A DNA stretch of 64,000 nucleotides from Patiria miniata (taxonomy: Eukaryota > Echinodermata > Asteroidea > Valvatida > Asterinidae): assembly GCF_015706575.1 (NCBI RefSeq), contig NW_024037076.1, positions 7,040,777-7,104,776 of the forward strand, written 5' to 3'. Shown here piece after piece: positions 36,401-40,877 of this stretch. The notes under the pieces were generated by a model. That model did no database searches. It saw nothing but the letters and a program-made list of their open reading frames with translations, and had not been told where the DNA came from. Numbering within the stretch: position 1 is the first letter of the stretch; the number at the start of each line of letters is the position of its first letter. The position numbers and the translations under genes are program-made.

Positions 36401-39322
36401 TAAGATACATGTAAGAGAATCAGTCTAGCAGGCTTGTAGTCTTCACAGGTGTGTAATCAAAATTTCCATTAGTCGTCTGACCAGCGTTGGAAAAATACAG
36501 TTTTTCTCGAAAATGTCAGCACACCAGGAGCCACAACTTTACAGGATGCTTTAGACTGTCATTCCCTAACAATCCAGTAAGACATTTCGTGATAATTTGA
36601 TCATTTCGTTTTTTTGATGTTTGCAAATGTTGTATCTTCCTTTTCATATGCAAGGCAGTAGGTAACGTGTCAGTCTCCTGACGATGAGTAGAGCAGGCTA
36701 GTCGAAACGTTGAGACCAAAGACAAGTTCTTTTAGAACTTACAGCAGGACTGTTCTAAACAGAACAAAAACTACTTAGCAAGTTGATAATAAGCAGGACA
36801 AGTTCTTCTCAGAACTAATATCTTCTAAGCAGTAGTTATTACCACATGGTGTTACCGCAAAACCGAAACGATACTTATTCTCCAAATCCATTTATTTCTG
36901 AAAATTGCAGCAAAAGCAAATGTTTTACATTCCCTTTAGAATCGTCCTCTAAGACTCATAAAAGGACAAACACGTTTTACATGTTAATACAAGTGATAAG
37001 AAGTCAACCATGTTACCAACAGCACCCTCATCTTCAACATGTGTTTCGAAACAGATCTCAATTTTTCGTAATTTTATATTTGTAAACTAAAATTGAGATT
37101 CAAAAACAAAAATACAAGGAATTGAATACAATTCTTGCCTTTTCTAGTAAAATATGGTAGTAGCACTACCCAGGATTGTCCATTGTCCTCTACTTACCTT
37201 GATGGTGCCATCTTTGGAACATGTAGCAAACAGCTTGCCATTATGTGAGAAGCTGACATGCAGTACCTGGTCTGTGTGCTCCCTCAACACTTGAACCTCA
37301 AGGCAGGGAACATGGCAGCGTAAACGACGGTACTCACTGAAATAGGATGTACAGCCTGCAGCGTGGAGCAATTACAAGAACAGAAGTATGCACCAATTCC
37401 ATAATGTAATTTACTGAACATTGAGGTGTGACAGACAAATGCCAAATGGTAGAACAAGGTGAATATACATCACATGGAATTTTGACAATCTTAGTCGGGA
37501 TATCCTGACATTAACACGCATTGGTTTCATCATTGGGTCAGTGGTGTTGTGTGTTAACCTCTACAGCCCATTGGGCAGTTCCACAGTGTTGGAAATACAT
37601 GTACATTTTGGAAAATTCCACAGTGTGCATAATAACTGATACATGTAGAGTTATAATCAAAAAGAAAAATTTTAATTCTGTTAAAATGCTTGAGTTTAGT
37701 TACTACAATGCTTTAAAAGAGAACTATTCACTCAACTTTTTTGCTGTGGTAGAAATCAGATCCAAACACCATGGTGTCAGACGTAGACTAAGACAAATTG
37801 ATTGTTTGTACTGTGGAAATATTTGTTGCCAGAATGGCTTTTCAGTTGATTGCTGATTTAGATAGAGGGGACTAGTGTCAAGATAAGATTTTCTCGCATA
37901 GACGGAGTCGTCAAGTGAAATATAACAACACTCGGATTTACCACAAATACAATTACCTTGACATGCAGTGTTTTATCCAAGACTGTCCAAGAGCGATAAT
38001 TAGTTAAAATCTGACTGGTAAAGCCAGCCAGCTAAGGCTCCAGTATTGCAACTCACCCCAGGTTTCTTTTTTTATATTTTTATTCCATAGAGGGCGCTCT
38101 TTCCTTAGGGTAATTTGTTTGTGCACAGCAAAGACAAGATAACATACATACTAGTTTATTTCACTCAAATGTGGTTATATGTATTCTGCCAGACTTGTGG
38201 AGAGAGCGTTGGACAAGCACCTGTTTTTTTGGCCATCACTTTGATCAGGCCTGGATTAAGTGTTTCGTAGGCCCTAGGCACCAGTGTTCCGTAGGCCCTA
38301 CTCCACCCTACAGGCACCGGCACCAAATTCAGAGTACAATTAGCACTGTACCAATGAAGCCAGGCCAAACTGGTATAGTTCCTAGCTCTAAAAGCCGGTT
38401 GGCACCAAGGGCGTCAATTGCTTATCAAACGTGGGGGTGGTAGCCTACATACATGTGTATCTTGATCAGAACTAATGTGAGAGCGAAGCCTTAACAGTAA
38501 CGGCGTTGGGTTCGGGGCCCGCTTATTTGGGCCCAGGGGAAAATGGATTCTAGACGCTCTGTGGTACTATCTGAGGCAATTTTGACTACTGGCAAGGTGT
38601 TAGCAAAAGATCATCATTTAAACATCATTTTCAAGTTTGGAGTCATTGAATCAACTATTCTAAGCTACAGAATCAAATGTAGGCTCGTGGACGAAAATAG
38701 TTGGGGGGGAGACGACATGTTCCCCCCCCCCCCCCCCACTTGTCCCCAACCTATCGACGCCCATGGTTTGGCACCGTGCTTCAGAACGACAGACTTTACA
38801 CATAAATTGTAAACGTAGGGCCTACATGACTGCCTACAAAGTCATGCTGTACAGTGTCAGTTCGTGAAATCAAAATTTCTGAGAGAGACCCTAAAACTTT
38901 GTAAAAACTTTTCTCTGCGCGTGGGTGTGTGTGTAGGTAGGCTTATATGTGTTTTATGGCACAGTACTGTCATAGGCCCCCCGAATTTGTCATAGGCCCC
39001 CAAATTTGTCATAGGCCCTAGGCACAAGTGCCTACTGTGCCTATTGGGTAAGCCGGGCCTGACTTTGATGTAAAAAAAAATGGCATGTGGTTATGGCTAT
39101 GAAGGCATGTCACTGGCACCAACCTGGTGGTAATGGTAAACAGTGGTCAATCTTCCACTCCTCGTACAGTAAGGCCTTCCACAACAGCTCATCCCTACTG
39201 ATGCGTAGCCAGGCTTTGCATGCCTGTGCAGACCTCAAGAGTTCACTGGAGGAGAGGAAGCTGAAGATGTGCAACACCAAGCTATCTGGGAGGCACAGCC
39301 ATATGCTCCTCTCTTCATCCAT
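9921..39322 (-). CDS. FBXW5: FBXW5, F-box/WD-repeat protein 5 (whole gene, seven coding exons)
   Basis: Seen: seven exons on the minus strand, 39322-39124, 37355-37198, 35638-35461, 19731-18523, 17566-16839, 10701-10492 and 10119-9921, join with GT-AG borders and agreeing phases. The product is about 960 residues if two bases missing from exon 5 are allowed for. The order is F-box (about 8-55), first WD repeat (about 90-121, HTDQVLHVSFSH), conserved FBXW5 segments (HWQYTQFSQF, TKPYDIFGCW, PHQIGIK, FDKVDHVIELNGHAIG, RYLYVNCRCWP) and C-terminal WD repeats ending at DDHTLKVW. Known of the family: FBXW5 is a substrate receptor of SCF (SKP1-CUL1) and also CUL4-DDB1 ubiquitin ligases. Reported mammalian targets include SAS-6, EPS8 and TSC2. 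Odd: it is much longer than the roughly 566-residue human protein, because of a Ser/Gln-rich middle in exons 4-5. Identity is judged from remembered family sequence, not a search. Confidence 0.93.
10492..10701 (-). CDS. FBXW5: FBXW5 exon 6: late WD-propeller segment
   Basis: Acceptor CTCACAG|G completes an arginine codon. The frame then reads YLYVNCRCWPRDYMISDPLT, PPPIAQEIEIRVYDLVNLTE, HGHKAFSPNDEFNFIF and LDVNDLYVA before donor GCAAG|GTATTA in phase 2. The YLYVNxRxWP, PPPIAEEI and TPNDExFFIFLDV pattern is characteristic of FBXW5 and forms the late propeller blades. The length of 210 bases satisfies both phases exactly. Confidence 0.93.
10840..11478 (+). repeat. Satellite block with about 140-bp units (pearl-like family)
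   Basis: Five full or partial units begin with ACTCACCA at about 10859, 10997, 11044, 11184 and 11328. Each carries GTGACCTTGACC and TCATCCGGAAACC. The block ends in a CGGACGGACTGACGG tail at about 11472, like the larger array at 25518-27392. It lies in FBXW5 intron 6, counting from the first coding exon. Confidence 0.85.
11480..13870. repeat. Multi-arm foldback array
   Basis: One sequence of about 500-600 bp occurs as alternating direct and inverted arms: forward about 11480-12060, reverse 12070-12480, forward 12440-12965, reverse 13040-13690, and a partial reverse arm 13700-13870. The arm tip is ATAGCTGGCATCCATGCTAG and its inverse. Landmarks are TGACTGAATAAATATGAGG, CAATCCAAAATGG and GCCTAACGT. 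No coding potential. It starts within the ACGG tail of the preceding satellite. Confidence 0.85.
13871..14602. other. Unassigned intronic sequence with a short inverted repeat
   Basis: A small inverted repeat (GTAGTGCATGTCATTAG, inverted CTAATGACATGCACTAC) lies at 14126-14169. Otherwise nothing recognised. Confidence 0.5.
14603..14791 (-). pseudogene. BED-type zinc-finger fragment, transposase-like
   Basis: The minus frame reads MASTSKKDKRKQSYKTEYSE, KWDFIQPLQKGENRAGCTFC, NFDFSITHT, with the CxxC and FSITH of a BED-like finger as found at the N-terminus of hAT transposases and host genes derived from them. The expected second half (a GxxDITHHIER-like stretch) appears in another frame just after, so there is an indel. 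No catalytic part is nearby. Probably a dead transposon piece within an FBXW5 intron. Confidence 0.5.
15040..15700. repeat. Degenerate direct repeats with GACGTCATCATGACGTC words
   Basis: Related blocks start near 15058, 15330 and 15620, with GTGCGGCGTCATCATGA, GTGACGTCATAACATCATC and GTGACGTCATCATGACGTC, each followed by an AATTTTTCAAA-like run. A related piece lies at 19950-20060. This is probably an old dispersed repeat sharing TGACGTCA-rich character with the Helitron-like family. Confidence 0.5.
15987..16729. mobile_element. pogo-like (Tc1/mariner) element, TA-flanked
   Basis: The right tip, read inward, is CAGTGAACTCTGGC and the left is CGTAAACTCCGGC. Each is bordered by TA (15985-15986 and 16730-16731), the target known for this superfamily. 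Inside both ends the arms remain similar (GCCGAC, CGACTTATAGCG, AAAATGACGACTTA). No transposase is visible, so it is non-autonomous. Confidence 0.6.
16839..17566 (-). CDS. FBXW5: FBXW5 exon 5, with two apparent 1-bp deletions
   Basis: The exon starts at a CAGCAG tandem acceptor (17566 or 17563), both in the right phase, reading AEASSCGSLQPLDLRDSHFG. A Ser-rich part is followed by HHHHHRIKVRRRKVPAKVEH, QHLIFTRGSQAYT, PHQIGIKRID and EFDKVDHVIELNGHAIGMAL, then SPDH before donor AG|GTACAT in phase 2. Those last blocks fit the LIFTTG, PHQIGIK and LDHVIDIHGHIIG order of known FBXW5, but they lie in three frames. One base is missing at the CCC/GGG run at 17057-17059 and another at about 16912-16913. 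The length of 728 fits the flanking phases only if two bases are restored. Intact splice sites and homopolymer positions make assembly error the likeliest cause. Confidence 0.85.
17600..18120. other. FBXW5 intron sequence, unassigned
   Basis: Between the exon 5 acceptor and the TTAA element. No repeat or RNA recognised. Confidence 0.4.
18122..18390 (-). mobile_element. Diverged TTAA-flanked MITE
   Basis: CCCTGTGAAATTATTCT, TTTTGTTGCTT and AAAATGCACAAA resemble the elements at 24336, 57041 and 63365 (this copy has their inverse orientation). TTAA occurs at 18122-18125 and 18387-18390. Shortened and worn. Confidence 0.5.
18427..18474. repeat. 48-bp poly-C tract (poly-G on the FBXW5 sense strand)
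   Basis: An uninterrupted run of C, 49 to 96 bases downstream of the exon 4 donor, in the gene's intron. On the sense strand it is G48. Confidence 0.95.
18523..19731 (-). CDS. FBXW5: FBXW5 exon 4: conserved block plus long Ser/Gln-rich region
   Basis: Acceptor TTGCTTACAG|AT adds to the G of exon 3 to give DDFALQSRVLTKPYDIFGCW, then a SGNLHYLGHLSSCSALWLN block and LFKFLNINASSVRSITVANC, all matching FBXW5. After about residue 290 the protein is low in complexity: acidic and Ser/Gly-rich, with a run of 8 Gln from a CAG repeat (about 19040-19064), then Ser/Pro-rich sequence, then an ordered-looking segment around CYKRLWLRVRQAEMRRGREN. The exon ends in phase 1 at ACAG|GTATGA. The frame stays open past the donor into a poly-Gly run, but that is intron. 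This 402-codon exon accounts for most of the extra length over vertebrate FBXW5. Confidence 0.9.
19740..20062. other. Intron sequence with a CRE-rich repeat piece
   Basis: ATCATGACGTCATCACGAG and CACGTGACGTCAC at about 19965-19995 match the style of the block at 15040-15700. No coding content. Confidence 0.4.
20063..20165 (+). mobile_element. pogo-like element end
   Basis: TA at 20061-20062 is followed by CAGTGGAACGTCGCTACAAC, with subterminal repeats CTATACTGAACATTCGG and CTATACCGAACA. This is the usual look of a pogo/Tigger tip. The other end was not found. Confidence 0.5.
20906..21058. repeat. GACTCGAGTC-type short palindromic repeat
   Basis: Repeated ACTCGAGTC and GACTCGACTCGAGTC words, each self-complementary, across about 150 bp. 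Confidence 0.85.
21425..21645. repeat. 16-bp minisatellite, about 13 units
   Basis: The unit TGCCGAGTGCCTAGGT is repeated almost without change, with occasional GTACC for GTGCC. Its CCTAGG is palindromic. Confidence 0.95.
21697..21855. repeat. Inverted copy of the repeat at 4495-4632
   Basis: Reversed, it matches AAGCTTGGATTGTACAGAC, GACGCGGCCACGCGGC and CGGTCTCTGGTCAGA, including the A/T-run spacers. Confidence 0.7.
22346..22470. repeat. Hairpin-forming inverted repeat
   Basis: GGGGCCGTTTTTCAAACCTC near 22348 pairs with an inverted copy ending TTTGCCCC near 22467 (CCGAGGTTCAGCAAACGGC). The loop is about 60 bases. Confidence 0.65.
22745..22945. repeat. GAGTAC hexamer-rich tract
   Basis: GAGTAC and CGAGTACGAGTAC occur again and again, with partly palindromic GTAC. 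The Tyr/Ser-rich and Val/Glu-rich frames through it are by-products. Confidence 0.85.
22998..23405 (-). repeat. About 145-bp tandem repeat, three units
   Basis: The units read CTTCAAATTTGGTTTGTGG, TTCTTGGTAATCC and AAGGTCAAGGGTCAAGGTCA, with a period of about 145. The reverse strand contains TGACCTTGACCCTTGACCT, so it appears related, in opposite orientation, to the arrays at 10840 and 25518. Confidence 0.85.
23572..24335. other. Unassigned intronic sequence
   Basis: A short GGAACCGG-type repeat at about 23880-23950 is the only structure noted. Confidence 0.45.
24336..24847 (-). mobile_element. TTAA-flanked MITE, inverted copy
   Basis: TTAA at 24336-24339 and 24844-24847 bounds TIRs reading AAAGG(A/T)AGAGTAT. 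Reversed, the body follows the elements at 57041 and 63365: TTTGTCATTGTGCACTTTTT, AGCAACAAAAGTGCT, GAACTTTTAGCTCAGTG. TTAA targets are known for piggyBac and Kolobok groups. Confidence 0.7.
24848..25517. other. Unassigned intronic sequence
   Basis: Nothing recognised beyond a short direct duplication (GTAACTCTTTAAATATCACT twice near 25330-25375). Confidence 0.45.
25518..27392 (+). repeat. Pearl-like tandem array, about 12 units of 145 bp, with ACGG tail and terminal hairpin
   Basis: Units of 144-146 bp carry TGACCTTGACCTTTGACCTT, CAAAACCAATCCCAACTTGC and CAAGTTATCATCCGGAAACC. The array ends in a CGGACGGACGG microsatellite and a hairpin (CCCCTCGAG...CTGAGGGG, 27363-27387). The left edge has ACCCCTCAGCC (25522-25532) and the right its inverse GGCTGAGGGGT (27378-27388). 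Tandem core plus ACGG tail recalls bivalve pearl/CvA and Helentron-linked repeat elements, by my recollection of the family. Subtypes differing at ACCACGG, ACCATGC and ACAATGG alternate along the array. Confidence 0.85.
27393..27732. other. Unassigned intronic sequence
   Basis: Between the array and the LINE. Nothing recognised. Confidence 0.4.
27787..28650 (+). pseudogene. CR1-like reverse transcriptase, main frame
   Basis: A 287-codon frame covers most of the RT palm. Catalytic aspartates are seen in YLDYSKAFD and FADD. The first ATG here is internal: the homologous reading already starts upstream (VVPIYKKG...), so this ATG is not the true start. It ends at the TAG replacing a conserved Trp. 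Confidence 0.9.
28672..29028 (+). pseudogene. CR1-like C-terminal part of the RT protein
   Basis: The frame continues directly after the stop of the previous piece, in the same phase, and covers the typical CR1 tail (RATKII, ERLLELDLYSLEARR, FFSIRVISEWNNLP). The last residues, RGECSLNKPV, are out of frame. The proper ending VVNAASTNLFKNHLDAY lies one frame away, up to 29050. Confidence 0.88.
29146..29262. repeat. GGCCTC hexamer repeat, block 1
   Basis: Runs of GGCCTCGGCCTCGG and GGCCTTGGCC with TCGAGGCCGGCC palindromes. A similar block lies at 31899-32048. Confidence 0.85.
29623..30723 (+). mobile_element. TTAA-flanked Kolobok-like element with THAP remnant
   Basis: TTAA at 29623-29626 and 30720-30723 borders inverted ends AGG(G/A)AACATG with a nearby AAAATTTTG. 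Inside lies a THAP-type finger (29972-30226). TTAA duplication and a THAP finger in the transposase are known traits of the Kolobok superfamily, so this is probably an internally deleted Kolobok relative. The rest of a transposase is not seen. Confidence 0.65.
29972..30226 (+). pseudogene. THAP zinc-finger fragment
   Basis: The frame from ATG 29972 reads MLTRCVAAGCSKTTKDGVSL, HLFPVNPKYRSIWRAKV and, near the end, LHFVFEPLCFDAGLYSNLGM, PLKKHR. This shows the CxxxxC, the LHxFP, the conserved Trp and the C-terminal H of a C2CH THAP DNA-binding finger. The second CxxH part is disturbed: SEFAALC occurs in another frame between VNTRAS and LHF, so at least two indels seem present. The frame stops just past KKHR, where the family continues to an AVPTIF-like motif. 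Transposase-derived rather than a host gene, given the flanking TTAA ends. Confidence 0.65.
30724..31898. other. Unassigned intronic sequence
   Basis: Two unrecognised short frames (about 31098-31379 and 31222-31566) have no family features. Nothing else seen. Confidence 0.4.
31899..32048. repeat. GGCCTC hexamer repeat, block 2
   Basis: GGCCTCGGCCTTGGCCTCGG units alternate with GGTTGTGGCC, same strand sense as 29146-29262. Leu/Gly- and Arg/Gly-rich frames through it are by-products. Confidence 0.85.
32049..33364. other. Unassigned intronic sequence
   Basis: No gene. Note an imperfect hairpin (TGTGGGGACT near 33260, AGTCCCCACA near 33328). Confidence 0.4.
33365..33770. repeat. C/A-only low-complexity tract
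   Basis: About 400 bp of CCCCACCC, CCCATCCC and CCTACACCC words with almost no G on the + strand. Long Pro-rich frames on + and Gly/Val/Trp-rich frames on - are compositional by-products. On the FBXW5 sense strand it is G-rich. Confidence 0.9.
34104..34257. repeat. Perfect palindrome, 74-bp arms
   Basis: 34104-34177 and 34184-34257 are exact inverted copies around a 6-base centre. They carry TAGTTAGTGGCCTGACG and TTTCGACCCTAGCAGAGTC. No mismatch was found on reading both arms. Confidence 0.9.
34258..35460. other. Intron 3 sequence, unassigned
   Basis: No repeat or gene recognised between the palindrome and exon 3. Confidence 0.4.
35461..35638 (-). CDS. FBXW5: FBXW5 exon 3: WD-repeat core
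   Basis: Acceptor ACATGTAG|GTTTGG starts in phase 0 and gives VWKTGPPISLKYNRAMKD, then LFHWQYTQFSQFNASDTLLL, VSGVHFGPNSTSG and EIAVFNLK, followed by the donor AAAAG|GTCAGT in phase 1. There is no internal ATG near its start, so simple ORF calling misses it. The YTQFSQFN, LLxSGVxxGPxxxSSGEIAV pattern is diagnostic for FBXW5. It sits between the first WD repeat and the KPYDIFGCW block of exon 4, as in the vertebrate protein. Confidence 0.92.
36481..36960. repeat. Dispersed repeat with GTCGAAACGTTGAGACC motif
   Basis: CTGACGATGAG and GTCGAAACGTTGAGACC (about 36679-36717) are followed by CAAGTTCT and GTTCTAAACAG blocks and, at about 36844, ACATGGTGTTACCGCAAAACC. A similar ACATGGTGTTACCCACAAACC lies at about 42930, after TTTTCAGAACC. 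Possibly the tail of a retroelement (Penelope-like tails can look so), but no coding part is seen. Confidence 0.4.
37198..37355 (-). CDS. FBXW5: FBXW5 exon 2: linker and first WD repeat
   Basis: Acceptor CTGCAG|GC completes the glycine codon left open by exon 1. The 52 following codons read CTSYFSEYRRL, then VPCLEVQVLREHTDQV and LHVSFSHNGKLFATCSKDG, ending TIK before the strong donor AAG|GTAAGT in phase 0. The HTDQV, SFSHNG and CSKDGTIK stretch is the first WD repeat of FBXW5 and aligns closely with the vertebrate protein as I know it. The WD tryptophan itself comes from the next exon (VW). Confidence 0.93.
37356..38237. other. FBXW5 intron 1 sequence, unassigned
   Basis: From the exon 2 acceptor to the hAT-like element. 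Nothing recognised. Confidence 0.4.
38246..39061. mobile_element. hAT-like non-autonomous element, 8-bp target duplication
   Basis: The left end CAGGCCTGGATTAAG and the right end, read inward, CAGGCCCGGCTTACC are TIRs. Both ends repeat TAGGCCCTAGGCAC internally. The flanks are identical 8-mers ACTTTGAT (38238-38245 and 39062-39069), as known for hAT insertions. It lies in FBXW5 intron 1, about 55 bp past the exon 1 donor, and carries a second element inside. Confidence 0.85.
38406..38765. mobile_element. hAT-like element nested in the 38246-39061 element
   Basis: TIRs CAAGGGCGTCAAT and, inverted, CATGGGCGTCGAT. The flanks are GTTGGCAC (38398-38405) and GTTTGGCAC (38766-38774), an 8-bp duplication with one inserted T. 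The body has GGGTTCGGGGCCCGCTT and GACGCTCTGTGGTACTATCT, the same family as the element at 55763 in reverse. Contains a 16-bp poly-C. Confidence 0.75.
39124..39322 (-). CDS. FBXW5: FBXW5 exon 1 (first coding exon): start codon and F-box
   Basis: The ATG at 39322-39320 opens MDEERSIWLCLPDSLV, followed by the F-box (LPDSLVLHIFSFLSSSELLR then WLRISRDELLWKALLYEEW), the part that binds SKP1. The start was chosen because the family begins with an MDE-like residue run just before the F-box, and because A at -3 and G at +4 give good context. The frame stays open upstream, but that part has no family similarity. The exon ends in phase 1 after PLPP, with donor GTTGGT, which is a weak match to consensus. 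Directly before the ATG lies CTGCCTGTTTTTAG|A, a good 3' splice site, so this is probably exon 2 of the mRNA, behind an unseen 5' UTR exon. Confidence 0.9.
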
Positions 39323-39702
39323 TCTAAAAACAGGCAGCAGCAGGGATAAGAAAATTGAAAAGTTTCTCCACTCTGACAATACTATTTTACTCAGCCTTCT
39401 CAAGTAAGATTTGAGGCTTGTTACTGTATAAGTTGTAGAAATACATGTATAAATTATGAGATAAATGTTCAATGGACTGGTTCCCATAAAATCCTATTCA
39501 TGATTAGATTGGAGGTGTGCAGTGATAAACATTTTGTAACAATTTGTGTTGTATTATGGGACAGTTTCCTCTAGGAATGGGGAAACGGCGTCGCAATGTT
39601 GCACAACATACATGTTCACCTTCCTGCCCTTTTTCTACTCTAGTGGCTTGCCGTTAAAAGGGTTTTGGGAACCAAGGTCTTCTGAAGGTTTTGACATTAA
39701 AT
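39323..39702 (-). other. 5' flank of FBXW5, probable intron end
   Basis: The first bases upstream of the ATG form a polypyrimidine tract and AG (39325-39324), so this is likely intron rather than promoter. No TATA box or upstream exon was identified. Confidence 0.5.
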
Positions 39703-40877
39703 AAGGGAATAAATGTGTGCTCCGGAGGTTTTTATCACTCTGTTTAAGACCACTTAGAGTCTGGGTGCTGATAATTACCGGAGCCGGAGGCGAGGGTAAT
39801 TATCAGCACCCAGACTCTAAGTGGTCTTAAACAGAGTGATAAATACCGATGGAGCACATATTTATTCCCATTCATAACTACCTTTTCGGTAAAAAAAAAT
39901 CGTCCCGATTTTGTTCAACAAATTCACTTTATGCTTTTTGAAACATCCCTCTTGCAAAATAATGGAGTGTTCAGCTGGCAAGTAAGATGTAAACAACCCT
40001 TTTATGGAGATTGACGCGCGCGTATCATGTTCTGCGCGATGTCGCGCAGAACACACATGGCGCGTTGCGTTTTGAATGTAGATAGAACTATAAAATTCTG
40101 ACTCCCTGGTAGTGTTGCGCATGCCTACGTGAGGATTGTGAACGTTCAACCAATGAAACGATAAGAGGCACTGGATTTTTAGGAGTCCACATTTTATTGT
40201 GACACTGGAAAAGTGTTTAAGACCAGCTAGCCATGTCTTCATCATCCGTTTAAGACCGGCCACGTGACGGGCTCTCGACCAATAGGAATGCGTAAACTGT
40301 CTTAGGTATTTATGAGTAAGGGAATAAATGTGTGTTCAGGAGGTATTATAACACTGTGTTTAAGACCGGTGGGAGTCTGGATGGGCGATAATTACCCGAG
40401 GCCGAGGGTAATTATCACCCATCCAGACTCCTACCGGTCTTAAACAGAGTGTTTAATACCGACCGAACACACATTTATTCCCATTCTTAAATACCTTTTC
40501 GGTCAAAACAAAAATCTTTTTCCGTCCAAAAATCAAAACAAGTCAAAAACTAGACATTGCTAACCATTTTGCTCAACAATTTTACCAACTGTTGTATTAA
40601 AGACCCCTCTGACTATAATATGGAATGGCCCTCTACAATTCCTTACCTTTTAAGGAGATTGGCACGCGAGTCACGCGTACTGCGCGATGTCACGCAGAAT
40701 GCACCTGGGGCATTGCGTTGTGAATTTAGGACTATAAAATACTGACTCACTGCTAGCATTGTGCATGCCTATCTGAGGATTATGAACGTTCAACCATTAA
40801 AACAGTAAGAAGCACTGCATTTGTAGGAGTCCAAATTTCATGTGACACTGGAAAACTGTCTTAGGTATTTATGAATA
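39703..40877 (+). repeat. Direct duplication of a palindrome-headed element (613 and 562 bp)
   Basis: Unit 1 (39703-40315) and unit 2 (40316-40877) abut. Each starts GGGAATAAATGTGTG, then a long palindrome with CTGTTTAAGACC arms and a TAATTAYC centre, then CTGCGCGATGTC and CATGCCTA, and ends CTTAGGTATTTATGA. The two differ by many substitutions and indels, so the duplication is not recent. It lies just upstream of the FBXW5 coding start. Confidence 0.85.

Noticed and set aside
36679-36720. Hammerhead-ribozyme-like words (CTGACGA then TCGAAAC)
   Set aside because: Stem II does not pair well and there is too little sequence after GAAAC for a third stem and cleavage site.
39323-39487. N-terminal extension of FBXW5 upstream of MDEERS
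   Set aside because: No similarity to the family, and a splice acceptor lies directly before the ATG.
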